Assembly: GCF_021166475.1 (NCBI RefSeq)
Contig: NZ_JAJOYS010000003.1
Span: 1-64,000 of the forward strand
From: Pelagibacterium xiamenense
Lineage (GTDB): Bacteria > Pseudomonadota > Alphaproteobacteria > Rhizobiales > Devosiaceae
DNA: 64,000 nt
Direction of reading: 5' to 3'
Within the stretch, counting starts at the first letter, position 1, and each line of letters begins with the position of its first letter. Positions 30,560-40,545 of this stretch are shown here, one piece after another. The notes beneath the pieces are model-generated. The model saw nothing but the letters and a program-made list of their open reading frames with translations. It was not told the origin of the DNA and did not search any database. The translations under genes and the position numbers were made by a program.

Positions 30560-31084
30560 TTACGCCCCGAGCGTGCTGCTTTGCTGGGCGATCCAGTGCC
30601 GCTCCATCGGGGACCGCCGCACCATGAGCGTGCCCACGACAATGTCGTGCAGCAATTGCCGGCGATTGGTGAAAAGGCCCACGACGACGATGAACGGCGT
30701 AAAGATCGCGCACGAAATCCAGAAGGCCACGACGTGGATCATCGCCATCCACCCGTCGAGCGTCGTCTCCCGCGTCGGGGTCAGGACGATGTCCATGGCG
30801 CGCATGCCGATGGTGGCCCGCGCCGCCGAACCCAGCGTCACCGCATAATAGGCGACAAAAACGATGGGAACGATGACGGGGAAGGTGAGCCAGGCAAGCC
30901 CGAGGGTCACGATGCCTAAAATGGCGGCCACGATGAAAGCAGCCGTGATCAGGATGCCCATGATGACGCAATCGATGAGGAACGCCAGCACGCGCCGGGT
31001 GAGAATACCGTCGAACAATTCGGGCGACTCTGCCGGGTTGGGCAGGTCCTCACGCAAAATGCGGCCAAATACGTCTGAAGTCAT
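30560..31084 (-). CDS. RDD-family membrane protein
   Basis: 174 residues from ATG 31084, which has GGAGG eight bases upstream; the frame extends to 31216 but that part runs through a terminator and is not coding. Three or four membrane spans (about 35-75, 85-105, 120-140). Conserved RDD pattern: Arg-Val-x-x-Phe-Leu-x-Asp (RRVLAFLIDC) and a downstream GSAARATIGMRAMDIVL segment. RDD proteins are small transport-like or accessory proteins, some implicated in Na/Li tolerance. Single gene. Confidence 0.85.
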   Translation of the reverse strand: MTSDVFGRILREDLPNPAESPELFDGILTRRVLAFLIDCVIMGILITAAFIVAAILGIVTLGLAWLTFPVIVPIVFVAYYAVTLGSAARATIGMRAMDIVLTPTRETTLDGWMAMIHVVAFWISCAIFTPFIVVVGLFTNRRQLLHDIVVGTLMVRRSPMERHWIAQQSSTLGA

Positions 31085-31183
31085 GGGCCAATCCTCCGCT
31101 GCTTGGCGAAAGATTGGTGTATTGCCCGGTAAAGACAAGAGCCTGCCGGAAAGATTTTCATGCCGGGCGACGAATACCGGGTC

Positions 31184-31213
31184 GAAAAAAAGAGGGCGGC
31201 CAGCGCCGCCCTC
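31184..31213 (-). terminator. Rho-independent terminator of the DHA2 exporter gene
   Basis: Perfect 9-base stem 31192-31200/31205-31213 with a 4-base loop. On the minus strand it is followed by a run of seven T (31184-31190), just after the exporter stop at 31238. Confidence 0.92.
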
Positions 31214-31237
31214 CATGAGGCTTTAGGCAAGTTGACC

Positions 31238-32725
31238 CTAGTGCTCGGGCACCGGTTCACCGGATACCTCGCTATCGTCCGGCTTGCGGATGAAGAACGC
31301 CGACAGCACCATCAGTAGCGAGAGCAGACCGCCGACCTGGAACGCCAGCCGAATCCCGCCCGCCGTCGCGGCAACAGGCGCGAACCCGTCCGCGACAAGC
31401 ACTGCTGCCTGAACGCTCATCAGCGCGACGAACAGCGCCGTTCCCGCCGCGCCGGCGACCTGTTGAAGCGCCCCGATAATCGCACTGCCGTGGGAATAAA
31501 GGTGCGCGGGCAGGGAGCCCAGGCTCGCGGTAAAGAGCGGCGTGAACAACAGCGCCAGCCCGACGCTGAGTGTTACGTGCGCCGCCAGGAGCCAGCCGAA
31601 AGCTGTATTCTGGTCCATGAACGTCAGCGACCACAGAACGCCGCTCACGATGATCGATCCCGGTATTACGAGCTTCGCGGGACCGATCCTGTCGTAGAGC
31701 CGGCCCACAAACGGTGCCAGCAATCCCATGACCAGTCCGCCGGGCAGCAATAGAAGTCCCGTCTGCAGCGCATCCATACCCAGGACGTTCTGCATGTAGA
31801 GCGGCAAGAGAATGATGACGCCGAAGAGCGACATCATCGCCAGCGCCATCATGATGGTCGAGACCGTAAACAGCTTGAACCGGAACGTTCGCAGGTCCAG
31901 CAGTGCCTTTTCCTCCCGCTGCAGGATGAGCTGCCGCGCGACGAACATTGCAATGCCGATGACACCGAGCCCGATGGGAACCCAGATCGGAACGGCGCCG
32001 TGTTCTCCCCCGGCCCCCTCGCCAAAGCTCGAAAGCCCGTAAACGAGCCCGCCGAACCCCACCGCCGACAGGACGACCGAGAGAATGTCGATCGGCGCGA
32101 TTCGCGGCGTCGTCACGTTCTTCATACGCATATAGCCGAGCGCGAGCGAGGCCAGCGCGATCGGCAGCACCAGCCAGAACATCCAGCGCCAGGTCAGATA
32201 GTTGAGAATGAAACCGGAGATCGTGGGCCCGATGGCCGGCGCCACCGAAATCACGATCGAGATGTTGCCCATCGTCTTGCCCCGCGATTGCGGCGGCACG
32301 AGCGTCATCACGGTCGTCATCAACAGCGGAATCATGATTGCCGTGCCGCACGCCTGCACCACGCGCCCGAAAAGCAGGGGCGCAAGGCTCGGCGCGATGG
32401 CACACAACAAGGTGCCGACGCTGAACAGCGACATGGCGGCGATAAAGATCGGGCGGGTGTTGAAACGCTGGATCAAAAAGCCGGTGATGGGAATCACCAC
32501 CGCCATGGTCAGCATGAAACCCGCCGTGAGCCATTGAGCCGCGCTGGCGGTAACGTCGAGGTCGACCATGAGGCGGGGAATGGCCACGCTCATGATGGTT
32601 TCGTTGAGGATCACAACGAAGGTGGAAACCAGAAGCAGCCCGATAACGAGGCGGTTGCGCGCCGCGATATCCGCGTCCGAAACGGTTTCCGCCGGAGCGT
32701 GCGCGTCCGTAGGATCGAAAGACAT
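31238..32725 (-). CDS. MFS drug exporter, DHA2 (14-TM, EmrB/QacA) family
   Basis: 495 residues with 14 predicted hydrophobic spans. The motif ILNETIMSVAIPRLMVDL in TM1 is the DHA2 motif D1. The cytoplasmic loop motif A (GFLIQRFNTRPIF) and motif C (GPTISGFIL) in TM5 mark an antiporter. It exports a drug or metabolite using the proton gradient. Most EmrB-type proteins pair with an EmrA-type periplasmic adaptor; none is adjacent, so it probably works alone across the inner membrane. No regulator adjacent. Confidence 0.88.
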   Translation of the reverse strand: MSFDPTDAHAPAETVSDADIAARNRLVIGLLLVSTFVVILNETIMSVAIPRLMVDLDVTASAAQWLTAGFMLTMAVVIPITGFLIQRFNTRPIFIAAMSLFSVGTLLCAIAPSLAPLLFGRVVQACGTAIMIPLLMTTVMTLVPPQSRGKTMGNISIVISVAPAIGPTISGFILNYLTWRWMFWLVLPIALASLALGYMRMKNVTTPRIAPIDILSVVLSAVGFGGLVYGLSSFGEGAGGEHGAVPIWVPIGLGVIGIAMFVARQLILQREEKALLDLRTFRFKLFTVSTIMMALAMMSLFGVIILLPLYMQNVLGMDALQTGLLLLPGGLVMGLLAPFVGRLYDRIGPAKLVIPGSIIVSGVLWSLTFMDQNTAFGWLLAAHVTLSVGLALLFTPLFTASLGSLPAHLYSHGSAIIGALQQVAGAAGTALFVALMSVQAAVLVADGFAPVAATAGGIRLAFQVGGLLSLLMVLSAFFIRKPDDSEVSGEPVPEH

Positions 32726-32869
32726 GAAAATTTCCTGCCCGAAACGGGATCAAATTTGAATAGTAGGGGTGGCCCGCACGCAAACGCCAAACGCGCGGGG
32801 GAGACTCTTTCTCTCTTGCCGCGCCATAAGTCAACCCTCAGGAAGGGTGGTGAACGACTTCGGGAAGGC

Positions 32870-33880
32870 TCAGCTGTTGAGCTTCCGGGCCATATCGAGA
32901 GCGAAATAGGTCAGGATCCCCGAACATCCAGCGCGCTTGAAAGCAAGGAGGCTTTCGGTCATCGCCGCGTCCTTGTCTATCGCCCCGGCGTTCCCGGCCA
33001 TCGCGATCATCGCGTACTCGCCGGAGACCTGATAGGCGAAGACCGGAACGTCGAAGCGATCCTTGAGCATGCGGCAGATGTCGAGATAGGGCATTCCGGG
33101 TTTCACCATCACCCAGTCCGCGCCCTCGAAAATATCCTGCCCCACCTCGCGCACGGCGTCCTCGTGATTGGCGGGGTCCATCTGATAGGTAAGCTTCGAT
33201 CCCTTGAGCCGGCTCCCTGAACCCACGGCCTCGCGGAAAGGCCCGTAGAAGGCCGACGCGTATTTGGCCGCATAGGACATGACGAGGGTCTTCTCGAACC
33301 CCTCGACATCAAGCGTTGCGCGAATCGCCTTGATGCGTCCGTCCATCATGTCCGAAGGCGCGATAATATCCGCACCCGCGCGCGCCTGCACCAGGGACTG
33401 CTCGACCAGGATGTCCACGGTTTCGTCGTTGAGGATTTCCTCGCCGTCCATCACCCCGTCATGACCGTGGCTCGTATAGGGGTCGAGCGCCACGTCGGCG
33501 ACGAGCCCGACTTCGGGCACCGCTTCCTTGATGGCCGAAAGCGCGCGGCAGACGAGATTGTCCGGGTTGGTCGCTTCGCGCCCGTCCTCGGTGCGCTTGT
33601 CAGGCGCGGTATTGGGAAAGAGCGCCAGAGCGGGGATGCCCTCGGCCCGCGCCGCCTTTGCGGCCTCGACCGCCAGGTCGATCGTCAGGCGCTCGACGCC
33701 GGGCATCGAGCCTACCGCCTGCCGCTCGTTCTGCCCCTCGATCACGAAGATAGGCCAGATGAAATCGGCCGGCGTCAGTACGGTTTCCCGCACGAGCGCA
33801 CGGCTCCAAGCCGCCATTCGCGGCCGGCGCAGGCGCCGCCCCTCGAGAAAGCTCATGTCGTGCTTGATAAAACCGCTCAC
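32870..33880 (-). CDS. hemB: Delta-aminolevulinic acid dehydratase (porphobilinogen synthase)
   Basis: 336 residues from GTG 33880 (GGAGG six bases upstream); the frame continues to 33940 but without a site. HemB joins two ALA molecules to porphobilinogen for heme. The Schiff-base lysines lie in SYAAKYASAFYGPF and in WVMVKPGMPYLD. The metal site VALDPYTSHGHDG lacks the cysteine triad of zinc enzymes and has the Asp-rich form (Mg type), as usual in alphaproteobacteria. The gene is divergent from the small membrane protein that follows. Confidence 0.95.
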   Translation of the reverse strand: MSGFIKHDMSFLEGRRLRRPRMAAWSRALVRETVLTPADFIWPIFVIEGQNERQAVGSMPGVERLTIDLAVEAAKAARAEGIPALALFPNTAPDKRTEDGREATNPDNLVCRALSAIKEAVPEVGLVADVALDPYTSHGHDGVMDGEEILNDETVDILVEQSLVQARAGADIIAPSDMMDGRIKAIRATLDVEGFEKTLVMSYAAKYASAFYGPFREAVGSGSRLKGSKLTYQMDPANHEDAVREVGQDIFEGADWVMVKPGMPYLDICRMLKDRFDVPVFAYQVSGEYAMIAMAGNAGAIDKDAAMTESLLAFKRAGCSGILTYFALDMARKLNS

Positions 33881-34026
33881 CTGGGGCCTCCACAAACCTG
33901 TCCGGATGGACTGTTTAGCAGCCGCCAAAGAACAGCGCAAAACGACTGATCGTCACGCCGCTTGCCAGGCACGAGCCTTGTTCTTTTCGGCCAAATCGCG
34001 ATAGCAAGGAGAAAGGGGGTATCTCT

Positions 34027-34416
34027 ATGGATTTCAACTCCGAAATAGCGCGCTTTGTGACGCGTTTCCTTGCCATCGCCAGCTTGTGCATGGGACTGCT
34101 CGATGCCGGGCGCCTGCTGGGCGTGACAGGCGGCTCCACGAGCCCGCTCACGGCGCTGGGCACCCTGGGCTTCACATTGCTCGCCGTTGTTGCAGTCGCG
34201 CGCCTCTTTGCCGCCGTCGGTCTTTGGCTTCAGGTCCATTGGGGCCTGCTTCTGCTCGGCCTGACGCTTGTGGTCGAGATCGTGCTCTATCTTGCCGGAA
34301 GTACCGCAATTGCCATGAGTTTGACGGCATTTATCTTCAAACTTGCCCTCATGCTGGCAACCATACTCCTCGTCGCATTCGCCATCCTCACAGCGCGGCG
34401 CCACGCCTTCGAATAG
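34027..34416 (+). CDS. Four-span membrane protein (DUF6163-like)
   Basis: 129 residues with four hydrophobic segments (about 10-30, 42-64, 68-90 and 95-122). An excellent site, AAGGAGAAAGGGGG, precedes the ATG. I believe it is the DUF6163 family found between hemB and ldtR in Rhizobiales, but I cannot confirm the accession. Function unknown; the fixed position next to ldtR and ldtP suggests an envelope role. Confidence 0.7.
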   Translation: MDFNSEIARFVTRFLAIASLCMGLLDAGRLLGVTGGSTSPLTALGTLGFTLLAVVAVARLFAAVGLWLQVHWGLLLLGLTLVVEIVLYLAGSTAIAMSLTAFIFKLALMLATILLVAFAILTARRHAFE

Positions 34417-34721
34417 CCCAGCGGCCGGAATACCCGTAACGTCAGAGCACCCGGGTCCCCTGTGGACAAGTTGACCCGCGAAGCCACGCAAAGGGCCGCG
34501 CGTCGGGCAAGAGCGGGGCTCAAGTTCCCGCCTGACGCCTGTTTACGGCTCGTAAAGGTTACAAATTTCGCTATCGGTGTAACGAAGCAAAAACCAAAAA
34601 ACCTCAAGTTTTCCCGTAAGATAAAGTTAAGCCTGTCTCTTAAACCGATCTTATCGGGAGGCCGGTAATTTGGCGTCATAGACACGAAAAATCGTGCGCA
34701 TTTGACAGTGAGGCAAAACCG
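34417..34721. other. 305-base intergenic region before ldtR
   Basis: No gene seen; a 68-codon frame (34462-34668) looks random. It must carry the ldtR promoter. TTGACA at 34702-34707 is too close to the start to be a -35. A small palindrome, CACGA-AAAA-TCGTG, lies at about 34683-34696. It may be an autoregulatory site, but this is speculative. Confidence 0.4.
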
Positions 34722-35231
34722 ATGGCTAACAACCTTTCCGCCGCGAAGGCCGATACGCCGGACCGCGAACGCAGCTTAAAGCCCCTCTATCTTGAAGCGG
34801 TCGCTCGCGTCGAGCGTCTGCACCGCCGCCTGCTCGATCTCATCAAGGATGAGTTCGACCGGATGGGGTGGGACGACATCAACCCGGTTCAGGCGCTCCT
34901 GATGTTCAACATCGGCGACAGCGAATTGACCGCCGGCGAGTTGCGCACCCGCGGATATTACCTGGGCTCGAACGTTTCTTATAACCTCAAGAAGCTCGTC
35001 GAAACCGGGTACATCTTCCAGGAGCGCTCCAAGACCGACCGCCGTTCGGTGCGTATCCGTCTGACCCCCAAGGGCGAGGAAGTTGCCGAAGTCATCGACG
35101 AGCTCTACGAACGTCACCTCAACTCGATCGAAAAAGTTGGCGGGCTTGGCGAATCGGATTTTTCCGGGCTCAACACCGCGCTCTCGCGCCTCGAGCGTTT
35201 CTGGGTCGACCAGATCCTCTACAAGCTCTAG
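34722..35231 (+). CDS. ldtR: MarR-family regulator LdtR
   Basis: 169 residues. MarR-type winged helix: NPVQALLMFNIGDSELTAGELRTRGYYLGSNVSYNLKKL recognition region (about 55-95) and wing DRRSVRIRLTPKG (about 107-119). This is LdtR of Liberibacter, Sinorhizobium and Brucella, which controls the L,D-transpeptidase gene and stress tolerance. That target gene follows immediately, giving strong context support. A terminator separates the two, so ldtP has its own promoter. Confidence 0.9.
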   Translation: MANNLSAAKADTPDRERSLKPLYLEAVARVERLHRRLLDLIKDEFDRMGWDDINPVQALLMFNIGDSELTAGELRTRGYYLGSNVSYNLKKLVETGYIFQERSKTDRRSVRIRLTPKGEEVAEVIDELYERHLNSIEKVGGLGESDFSGLNTALSRLERFWVDQILYKL

Positions 35232-35289
35232 GCGGCGTTTGGGGGCGCGCAGACACAGAACTGTGGCGACATTGCCACACCAATAAGGC

Positions 35290-35320
35290 AAACGCCGGCC
35301 ACCGTGCCGGCGTTTCTTAT
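35290..35320 (+). terminator. Rho-independent terminator after ldtR
   Basis: Perfect 10-base stem AAACGCCGGC (35290-35299) and GCCGGCGTTT (35306-35315), 6-base loop, then CTTATTTG. It ends ldtR before the ldtP promoter. Confidence 0.9.
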
Positions 35321-35483
35321 TTGCGCCGCAAACCGGCTCTAGCGGGACATTTCATGCCGGGCTAGGTGAGCGCCGTGTCCGCTTGCGGGCAGTAAAACCT
35401 CCTTGAGGGCCGTTGTGGGGCCGGAGGCATTGGTGCAAAAGAGCATGCTTTCGCGAAAAGGGTAAGATTAGGTGACACGACGG

Positions 35484-36752
35484 ATGGTGCAGAACTCGAT
35501 CAACACAGGCCGACGCAAGGCGGTCAAGACCCTGGCGGCATTCGCTGCGGGCGCGGCCTTGCCGGCGCCGGCGATGGCGGACTCGATCCTGGGGTCGCTG
35601 ACCCAGCGGCGCATCCTGAGCGAGACGGACCGCGAGGCCAATTCGCGCATCGCGATGGATGCGATCGGCACCACCGATCCCATCGTTTCGCTCGACACCG
35701 AATACAATCTCCAGCGGGTCGCGGACTATTATCAGCGCCTCGTCGATATCGGCGGCTGGCCAGAAGTCCCGACGAATGTCTACGGTCTGATCCTCGGTAA
35801 CCACCGCAAGGCCGTTAGGGACCTGCGCGTTTATCTCACCTATACGGGCGACCTTTCCCAGGACGCCGAAATGTCCGAGATGTTCGACGCTCCGCTTGAC
35901 GTGGCGGTTCGAGGCTTCCAGGCGCGTCACGGGTTGCAGATCACCGGCAAGGTGGACGAGGCGACCTATTGGGCCATGGCGGTGCCGACCCACGAACGTC
36001 TGCGCCAGCTCAACCTCAACCTCGAGCGCGTGCGTGGACTGGGCGGCCAGCTGACTGACCGTTACGTAAACGTCAATATCCCTGCCGCCGCTATCGAAGC
36101 GGTCGAGGGCGGCGCAATCGCGCAGCGCCACACAGCAATCGTCGGGCGGATCGACCGGCAGACGCCGATTCTCAAAAGCCGCATCCACCAGATCAATTTC
36201 AATCCCTACTGGACCGTGCCCAAATCCATCATCGAGCGCGACATCACGCGCCTGATGCAGGAAAATCCCAACTATCTCACCGAATACAACATCCGCATCT
36301 TCGACGGTTCGGGCAACGAGGTTCCGCCATCCCAGATCGACTGGACGACCAGCGAGGCGGTCAACTATACGCTGCGGCAGGATCCCGGCGTGCAGAACTC
36401 GATGGGGAACGTGAAGATCAACTTCCACAATCCCTATGCGGTCTACCTGCACGACACCCCCCAGCAGGACCTCTTCTCGGGCACCCAGCGCTTTCATTCG
36501 TCCGGCTGCGTGCGCGTCTCCAATGTCGACGAATTCGTCGCGTGGATTTTGCGCGACAACGGCTACGATATCATCGACGTCAATTCGGTCTTCGCCTCGG
36601 GCGAACGGCTCGACGAGAGCGTCGAAAGCCCCGTGCCGATCTTCACGACCTATTTCACCGCCTGGGCGAACCGCAACGGGGTCGTGAGCTTCCGCGACGA
36701 CGTTTACGACTTCGACGCCACCGGCAGGGTCGATTTCCCCGAACTGGTCTGA
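35484..36752 (+). CDS. ldtP: L,D-transpeptidase (LdtR target)
   Basis: 422 residues from ATG 35484, placed nine bases after AGGTG; a GTG at 35472 is possible. N-terminal export signal with a twin arginine (TGRRKAVKTLAAF, cleavage near AMA-DS), perhaps Tat-dependent. A peptidoglycan-binding repeat (about 137-165) precedes a YkuD domain (about 215-350) with HSSGCVRV, catalytic His338 and Cys342. It forms 3-3 cross-links in peptidoglycan or attaches proteins to it. Follows its regulator ldtR. Confidence 0.93.
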   Translation: MVQNSINTGRRKAVKTLAAFAAGAALPAPAMADSILGSLTQRRILSETDREANSRIAMDAIGTTDPIVSLDTEYNLQRVADYYQRLVDIGGWPEVPTNVYGLILGNHRKAVRDLRVYLTYTGDLSQDAEMSEMFDAPLDVAVRGFQARHGLQITGKVDEATYWAMAVPTHERLRQLNLNLERVRGLGGQLTDRYVNVNIPAAAIEAVEGGAIAQRHTAIVGRIDRQTPILKSRIHQINFNPYWTVPKSIIERDITRLMQENPNYLTEYNIRIFDGSGNEVPPSQIDWTTSEAVNYTLRQDPGVQNSMGNVKINFHNPYAVYLHDTPQQDLFSGTQRFHSSGCVRVSNVDEFVAWILRDNGYDIIDVNSVFASGERLDESVESPVPIFTTYFTAWANRNGVVSFRDDVYDFDATGRVDFPELV

Positions 36753-36755
36753 CCG

Positions 36756-36944
36756 GTGGCCGGTGGCCCGCGCGAGATCCTCTTCGAATTCCGCCCCGTG
36801 GGCCAGCAGGTCCGCGTGGCGGCCATCGATCCCGAGACCGGCATCGAGGTGATCGTCGTGGCCCCCCTGACCGCAACCGAAGCGCAGATGAAATCCATCG
36901 CGCTCGCCAAGCTCAGGCGCCGCCTCGAGCAGGAGGGGCATTAA
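36756..36944 (+). CDS. Small conserved protein (DUF6898-like)
   Basis: 62 residues from a GTG start four bases after ldtP. Sequence has a beta-rich front (REILFEFRPVGQQVRVAAID) and an amphipathic C-terminal helix (ATEAQMKSIALAKLRRRLEQ). I recall a DUF6898 family at this place between ldt and glyA in Rhizobiales. Function unknown; the tight junction suggests cotranscription with ldtP. Confidence 0.65.
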   Translation: MAGGPREILFEFRPVGQQVRVAAIDPETGIEVIVVAPLTATEAQMKSIALAKLRRRLEQEGH

Positions 36945-37043
36945 AGCGCCCCCCGCGCCTTATCTTCGCTTGGAATCGCGAACCCCTTCATGCTAAGCGG
37001 AGCGCGCTTGCTTGCCTTTTTGCAACACGGGTAGGGTTTGCCA

Positions 37044-38342
37044 ATGAGCGCCACCGGGACAGCACCGCTATTCCCTGACTTCTTCACTCGCACCCTTGCG
37101 GACGCAGATCCGATCATCGCCCAGGCGATCGCCGACGAGCTCGGCCGCCAGCAGGGAGAGATCGAACTGATCGCATCCGAGAACATCGTCTCTCGCGCGG
37201 TGCTCGAGGCCCAGGGTTCGGTCCTCACCAACAAATACGCCGAAGGATATCCCGGCCGCCGCTACTATGGCGGCTGTCAGTTCGTCGACGTGGCCGAAAG
37301 CCTCGCCATCGACCGGGCCAAGGAGCTCTTTGGCGCCGAATTTGCCAATGTGCAGCCCAACTCCGGGTCCCAGGCCAACCAGGGCGCCTATCAGGCGCTG
37401 CTCCAGCCCGGCGACACCATCCTCGGGATGAGCCTCGACGCGGGCGGACACCTCACCCACGGCGCCAAACCCAACCAGTCGGGCAAGTGGTTCAACGCCA
37501 TCCAGTACGGCGTCCGCCAGCAGGACGGGCGCGTCGATATGGACGAATTGCGCGCACTGGCCAAGGAACATCAGCCAAAGATGATCGTCGCGGGCTTTTC
37601 GGCTTATTCGCGCGTGATGGACTGGGCCGAGTTCCGCCAGGTAGCCGACGAAGTCGGCGCGTATCTGATGGTCGATATGGCCCACGTGGCCGGTCTTGTG
37701 GCCGCCGGCATCTATCCCAATCCGGTCCCGCACGCCCACGTCGTTACCACCACGACGCACAAGACACTGCGCGGGCCGCGCGGCGGCATGATTCTCACCA
37801 ATGACGAGGCCATCGCCAAGAAGGTCAATTCGGCCATTTTCCCGGGCATCCAGGGTGGGCCGCTGATGCACGTGATCGCTGCCAAGGCCGTGGCCTTCGG
37901 CGAGGCGCTGACGCCCGAATTCAAGTCATACGCCCGCCAGGTCGTTGCCAACGCCCAGGCGCTCGCCGATACGCTCGTCAAGGGCGGTCTGGAGATTGTC
38001 ACCGGCGGCACCGACAACCACCTAATGCTGGTTGACCTTCGGCCCAAGAACGTGACCGGCAAGGCCGCCGAGGCGGCGCTCGAGCGTGCCTTTATCACCT
38101 GCAACAAGAACGCGATCCCGTTCGACCCGGAAAAGCCGGCCATCACCTCGGGCATCCGCGTCGGCACGCCGGCGGCGACCTCGCGCGGCTTCGGCCAGGA
38201 CGAGTTCCGCACCGTCGGCAATCTGATGGTCGAGGTACTCGACGGGCTCGCCGCCAACGGCGAGGACAACAACGGCGCGGTCGAAGCCCAGGTGAAAGAG
38301 AAGGTCCTGACGCTCACCAAGGCCTTCCCGATCTACGGATAA
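37044..38342 (+). CDS. glyA: Serine hydroxymethyltransferase
   Basis: 432 residues from ATG 37044 (GTAGGG nearby; a TTG two codons earlier is unlikely). Pyridoxal-phosphate enzyme that interconverts serine and glycine and supplies one-carbon units. PLP lysine in [15 protein letters not shown], substrate segments [15 protein letters not shown] and [14 protein letters not shown]. It is followed eight bases later by nrdR. Conserved order with nrdR and rib genes. Confidence 0.97.
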   Translation: MSATGTAPLFPDFFTRTLADADPIIAQAIADELGRQQGEIELIASENIVSRAVLEAQGSVLTNKYAEGYPGRRYYGGCQFVDVAESLAIDRAKELFGAEFANVQPNSGSQANQGAYQALLQPGDTILGMSLDAGGHLTHGAKPNQSGKWFNAIQYGVRQQDGRVDMDELRALAKEHQPKMIVAGFSAYSRVMDWAEFRQVADEVGAYLMVDMAHVAGLVAAGIYPNPVPHAHVVTTTTHKTLRGPRGGMILTNDEAIAKKVNSAIFPGIQGGPLMHVIAAKAVAFGEALTPEFKSYARQVVANAQALADTLVKGGLEIVTGGTDNHLMLVDLRPKNVTGKAAEAALERAFITCNKNAIPFDPEKPAITSGIRVGTPAATSRGFGQDEFRTVGNLMVEVLDGLAANGEDNNGAVEAQVKEKVLTLTKAFPIYG

Positions 38343-38349
38343 AAAGCCA

Positions 38350-38829
38350 ATGCGGTGTCCCTATTGCGGGAATGACGATACCCAGGTCAAGGATTCCCGC
38401 CCAACCGAGGACTCCAACGCAATCCGCCGCCGCCGTGTCTGCAACGGCTGCGGCGGCCGCTTTACGACGTTCGAGCGCGTGCAGTTGCGCGACCTCGTAG
38501 TGGTGAAAAAATCCGGCCGCAAGGTCCCCTTCGAGCGCGAAAAGCTCACCCGCTCGGTGATGACCGCGCTGCGCAAGCGTGAAGTCGATCCCGAAGCCGC
38601 CGAGCGTATGATCTCCGGTGTCGTCCGTCAGCTCGAAAGCCTCGGCGACGTCGAGGTGAGCTCGGACCAGATCGGCGACTACGTCATGGAAGGGCTCAAG
38701 GGCCTCGACGACGTCGCCTTCGTGCGCTTCGCCTCGGTCTACAAGAACTTCTCGAGCGCCGAGGACTTCGAGGCGTTCCTGCGCCAGATGGACGAAGGCC
38801 GAAGCGCCGTCGTCAAGGACGACGTGTGA
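38350..38829 (+). CDS. nrdR: Transcriptional repressor NrdR
   Basis: 159 residues, zinc-ribbon plus ATP-cone. Ribbon [18 protein letters not shown] with the second pair in [16 protein letters not shown]-cone about residues 49-139 ([13 protein letters not shown]-like, here [12 protein letters not shown]). It senses dATP/ATP and represses ribonucleotide reductase genes via NrdR boxes. No nrd gene is in the window. Its stop overlaps the ribD GTG (GTGA). Confidence 0.97.
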   Translation: MRCPYCGNDDTQVKDSRPTEDSNAIRRRRVCNGCGGRFTTFERVQLRDLVVVKKSGRKVPFEREKLTRSVMTALRKREVDPEAAERMISGVVRQLESLGDVEVSSDQIGDYVMEGLKGLDDVAFVRFASVYKNFSSAEDFEAFLRQMDEGRSAVVKDDV

Positions 38830-39923
38830 GCACGGCCATAAGTCCGCGGGATGCACGATGGCTCGATGCTGCCGTGCGCATAGCCATGCCATATCTGGGC
38901 ACGACAGCGGAGAACCCCACCGTCGGTGCGATCGTCGTTTCGCCCGGCGGCGTCGTCGTGGGCCGCGGCGTGACCGCCTGGGGCGGCCGGCCGCATGCGG
39001 AGACCGAAGCGATCGCGATGGCCGGGGAGGGGGCGCAGGGCGCAACGCTCTACGTCACGCTCGAGCCGTGCAACCATTGGGGGCGCACGCCGCCCTGCGT
39101 CGACGCGGTGATCGAAGCGCGCATTGCCCGCGTCGTGATCGGCGCGGCCGACCCCGATCCGCGCACGGGCGGAGCCAGCATTGCCAAGCTCCGCGAAAAT
39201 GGTGTCGACGTGCACGTCGCGCGGGATCACGCGGGCACAACCCATCTGCACGAGGGGTTCTTTTCCCGCACGACGCGCGGGCGGCCATTCCTCACCGCCA
39301 AACTCGCCGTCTCCGCGGACGGCCGGATCGGCGCGACCGATCGCGGCAACGTACCCGTGACCGGCGAAGTCGCCCGGCGCTGGACGCATGTGCAGCGCGC
39401 CTTTTCCGATGCCGTGATGGTCGGCGCCGGCACGGCCCGGATCGACGATCCGAACCTGACGGTCCGTCTGCCGGGTCTCGAAAACCGCAAGCCCTTCCGC
39501 GTCGTCGTCGGCAGCGGCAAGCCGCTCGACCCGAAGTTGAATCTCTTCGTTACCGCAGCGATCTATCCCACTGCCGTCATTGCGGAAAATCGCGCACTTG
39601 AATCTTTGCCCGAAGCCGTTCAGCGCGTCCCTGTCGCATTGAAAAACGGGAAACCGGATCTCAAGACGGGGCTGGAGGCGCTGGCCGGAACCGGCATTGG
39701 CACAGTGCTGTGCGAAGGCGGCGCGGTCCTCAACGACGCGCTGCTCGACGCCGGTCTCATCGACCGTTTCCACCTGCTTGAAAGCGATGTCGAGCTTGGC
39801 GCTGACGGCGTGCCGGCGACTGTTCACCCATCCTTGCCGGAGCGTTTGACGCAACTGGGCTACAGGGAAGTTGATCGTCGCGCGCTGGGGTGCGATAGAC
39901 TGCGCACCTTCGAACCGAGCTGA
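38826..39923 (+). CDS. ribD: Riboflavin biosynthesis deaminase/reductase
   Basis: 365 residues from GTG 38826. N-terminal deaminase with HAETEAI (His-Ala-Glu zinc motif) and [12 protein letters not shown] (two zinc cysteines). C-terminal reductase domain (about 150-360) with [16 protein letters not shown] and [16 protein letters not shown]. It performs the second and third steps from GTP to lumazine. It overlaps nrdR by four bases. The riboflavin operon continues with ribE and ribH; no FMN riboswitch was seen upstream. Confidence 0.95.
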   Translation: MSTAISPRDARWLDAAVRIAMPYLGTTAENPTVGAIVVSPGGVVVGRGVTAWGGRPHAETEAIAMAGEGAQGATLYVTLEPCNHWGRTPPCVDAVIEARIARVVIGAADPDPRTGGASIAKLRENGVDVHVARDHAGTTHLHEGFFSRTTRGRPFLTAKLAVSADGRIGATDRGNVPVTGEVARRWTHVQRAFSDAVMVGAGTARIDDPNLTVRLPGLENRKPFRVVVGSGKPLDPKLNLFVTAAIYPTAVIAENRALESLPEAVQRVPVALKNGKPDLKTGLEALAGTGIGTVLCEGGAVLNDALLDAGLIDRFHLLESDVELGADGVPATVHPSLPERLTQLGYREVDRRALGCDRLRTFEPS

Positions 39924-39933
39924 TACCCGAAAC

Positions 39934-40545
39934 ATGTTCACCGGCATCATCACCGACATCGGCACGCTGATCGAGATCGACGACCGCAATGACGGGCGCC
40001 GTTTGCGCATCGCGACCAAATACGATCCCGAAACCATCGATCTCGGCGCTTCGGTGATGTGCGAAGGCATCTGCCTCACCGTGACGGACAAGGGGTCGGG
40101 AGAGGAGCGCAACTGGTTCGACGTCTTTGCCGCGCGCGAAACCCTTGAGGTCACCGAAGTCGGCGCCTGGACGCCGGGCCGCCGCATCAATCTCGAGCGT
40201 TCGCTCAAAGTCGGCGACGAACTCGGCGGCCATATCGTTTCGGGCCACGTCGACGGGCTGGCGAAAATCGTCGAGCGCCGCGATACCGGCGATCAGATCA
40301 CCTTCGTTTTCGAAGCGCCGCGCGAGCTTTCCCCCTTCATCGCCAAAAAGGGCAGCGTTGCGCTCAACGGCACGTCCCTTACGGTCAATACGGTCGAAGG
40401 CAACCGCTTCAGCGTTCACCTCATCCCTCACACGCTTCAAGCGACAAACTGGCCCGACTACGACGAGGGCGACACGGTAAACCTTGAAGTCGATCAGATG
40501 GCGCGCTATGCCGCGCGCCTTATTCAAGCACGACAGGAATCCTGA
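39934..40545 (+). CDS. ribE: Riboflavin synthase alpha chain
   Basis: 203 residues from ATG 39934 (longer frame overlaps ribD). Two tandem lumazine-binding domains, MFTGIITDIGTLIEI ... MCEGICLTVTD and GGHIVSGHVDG ... LNGTSLTVNTV. It dismutates two lumazines to riboflavin and a pyrimidine. Start has the conserved MFTGII. Ends directly before ribH. Confidence 0.96.
   Translation: MFTGIITDIGTLIEIDDRNDGRRLRIATKYDPETIDLGASVMCEGICLTVTDKGSGEERNWFDVFAARETLEVTEVGAWTPGRRINLERSLKVGDELGGHIVSGHVDGLAKIVERRDTGDQITFVFEAPRELSPFIAKKGSVALNGTSLTVNTVEGNRFSVHLIPHTLQATNWPDYDEGDTVNLEVDQMARYAARLIQARQES

Noticed and set aside
32000-33220. 406-codon frame on the plus strand opposite the DHA2 exporter and the end of hemB
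   Set aside because: Its product is low-complexity Arg/His-rich and is the mirror of two well-recognised genes on the other strand; high GC makes such frames common.
34702-34707. TTGACA as a -35 box for ldtR
   Set aside because: It lies only 15 bases before the ATG, so no -10 box could fit.
35352-36941. 529-codon frame on the minus strand opposite ldtP
   Set aside because: ldtP has intact catalytic motifs on the plus strand; the opposite frame has no family resemblance.
38350-39933. FMN riboswitch for the riboflavin genes
   Set aside because: ribD, ribE and ribH are in tight series after nrdR with no space for an RFN element.
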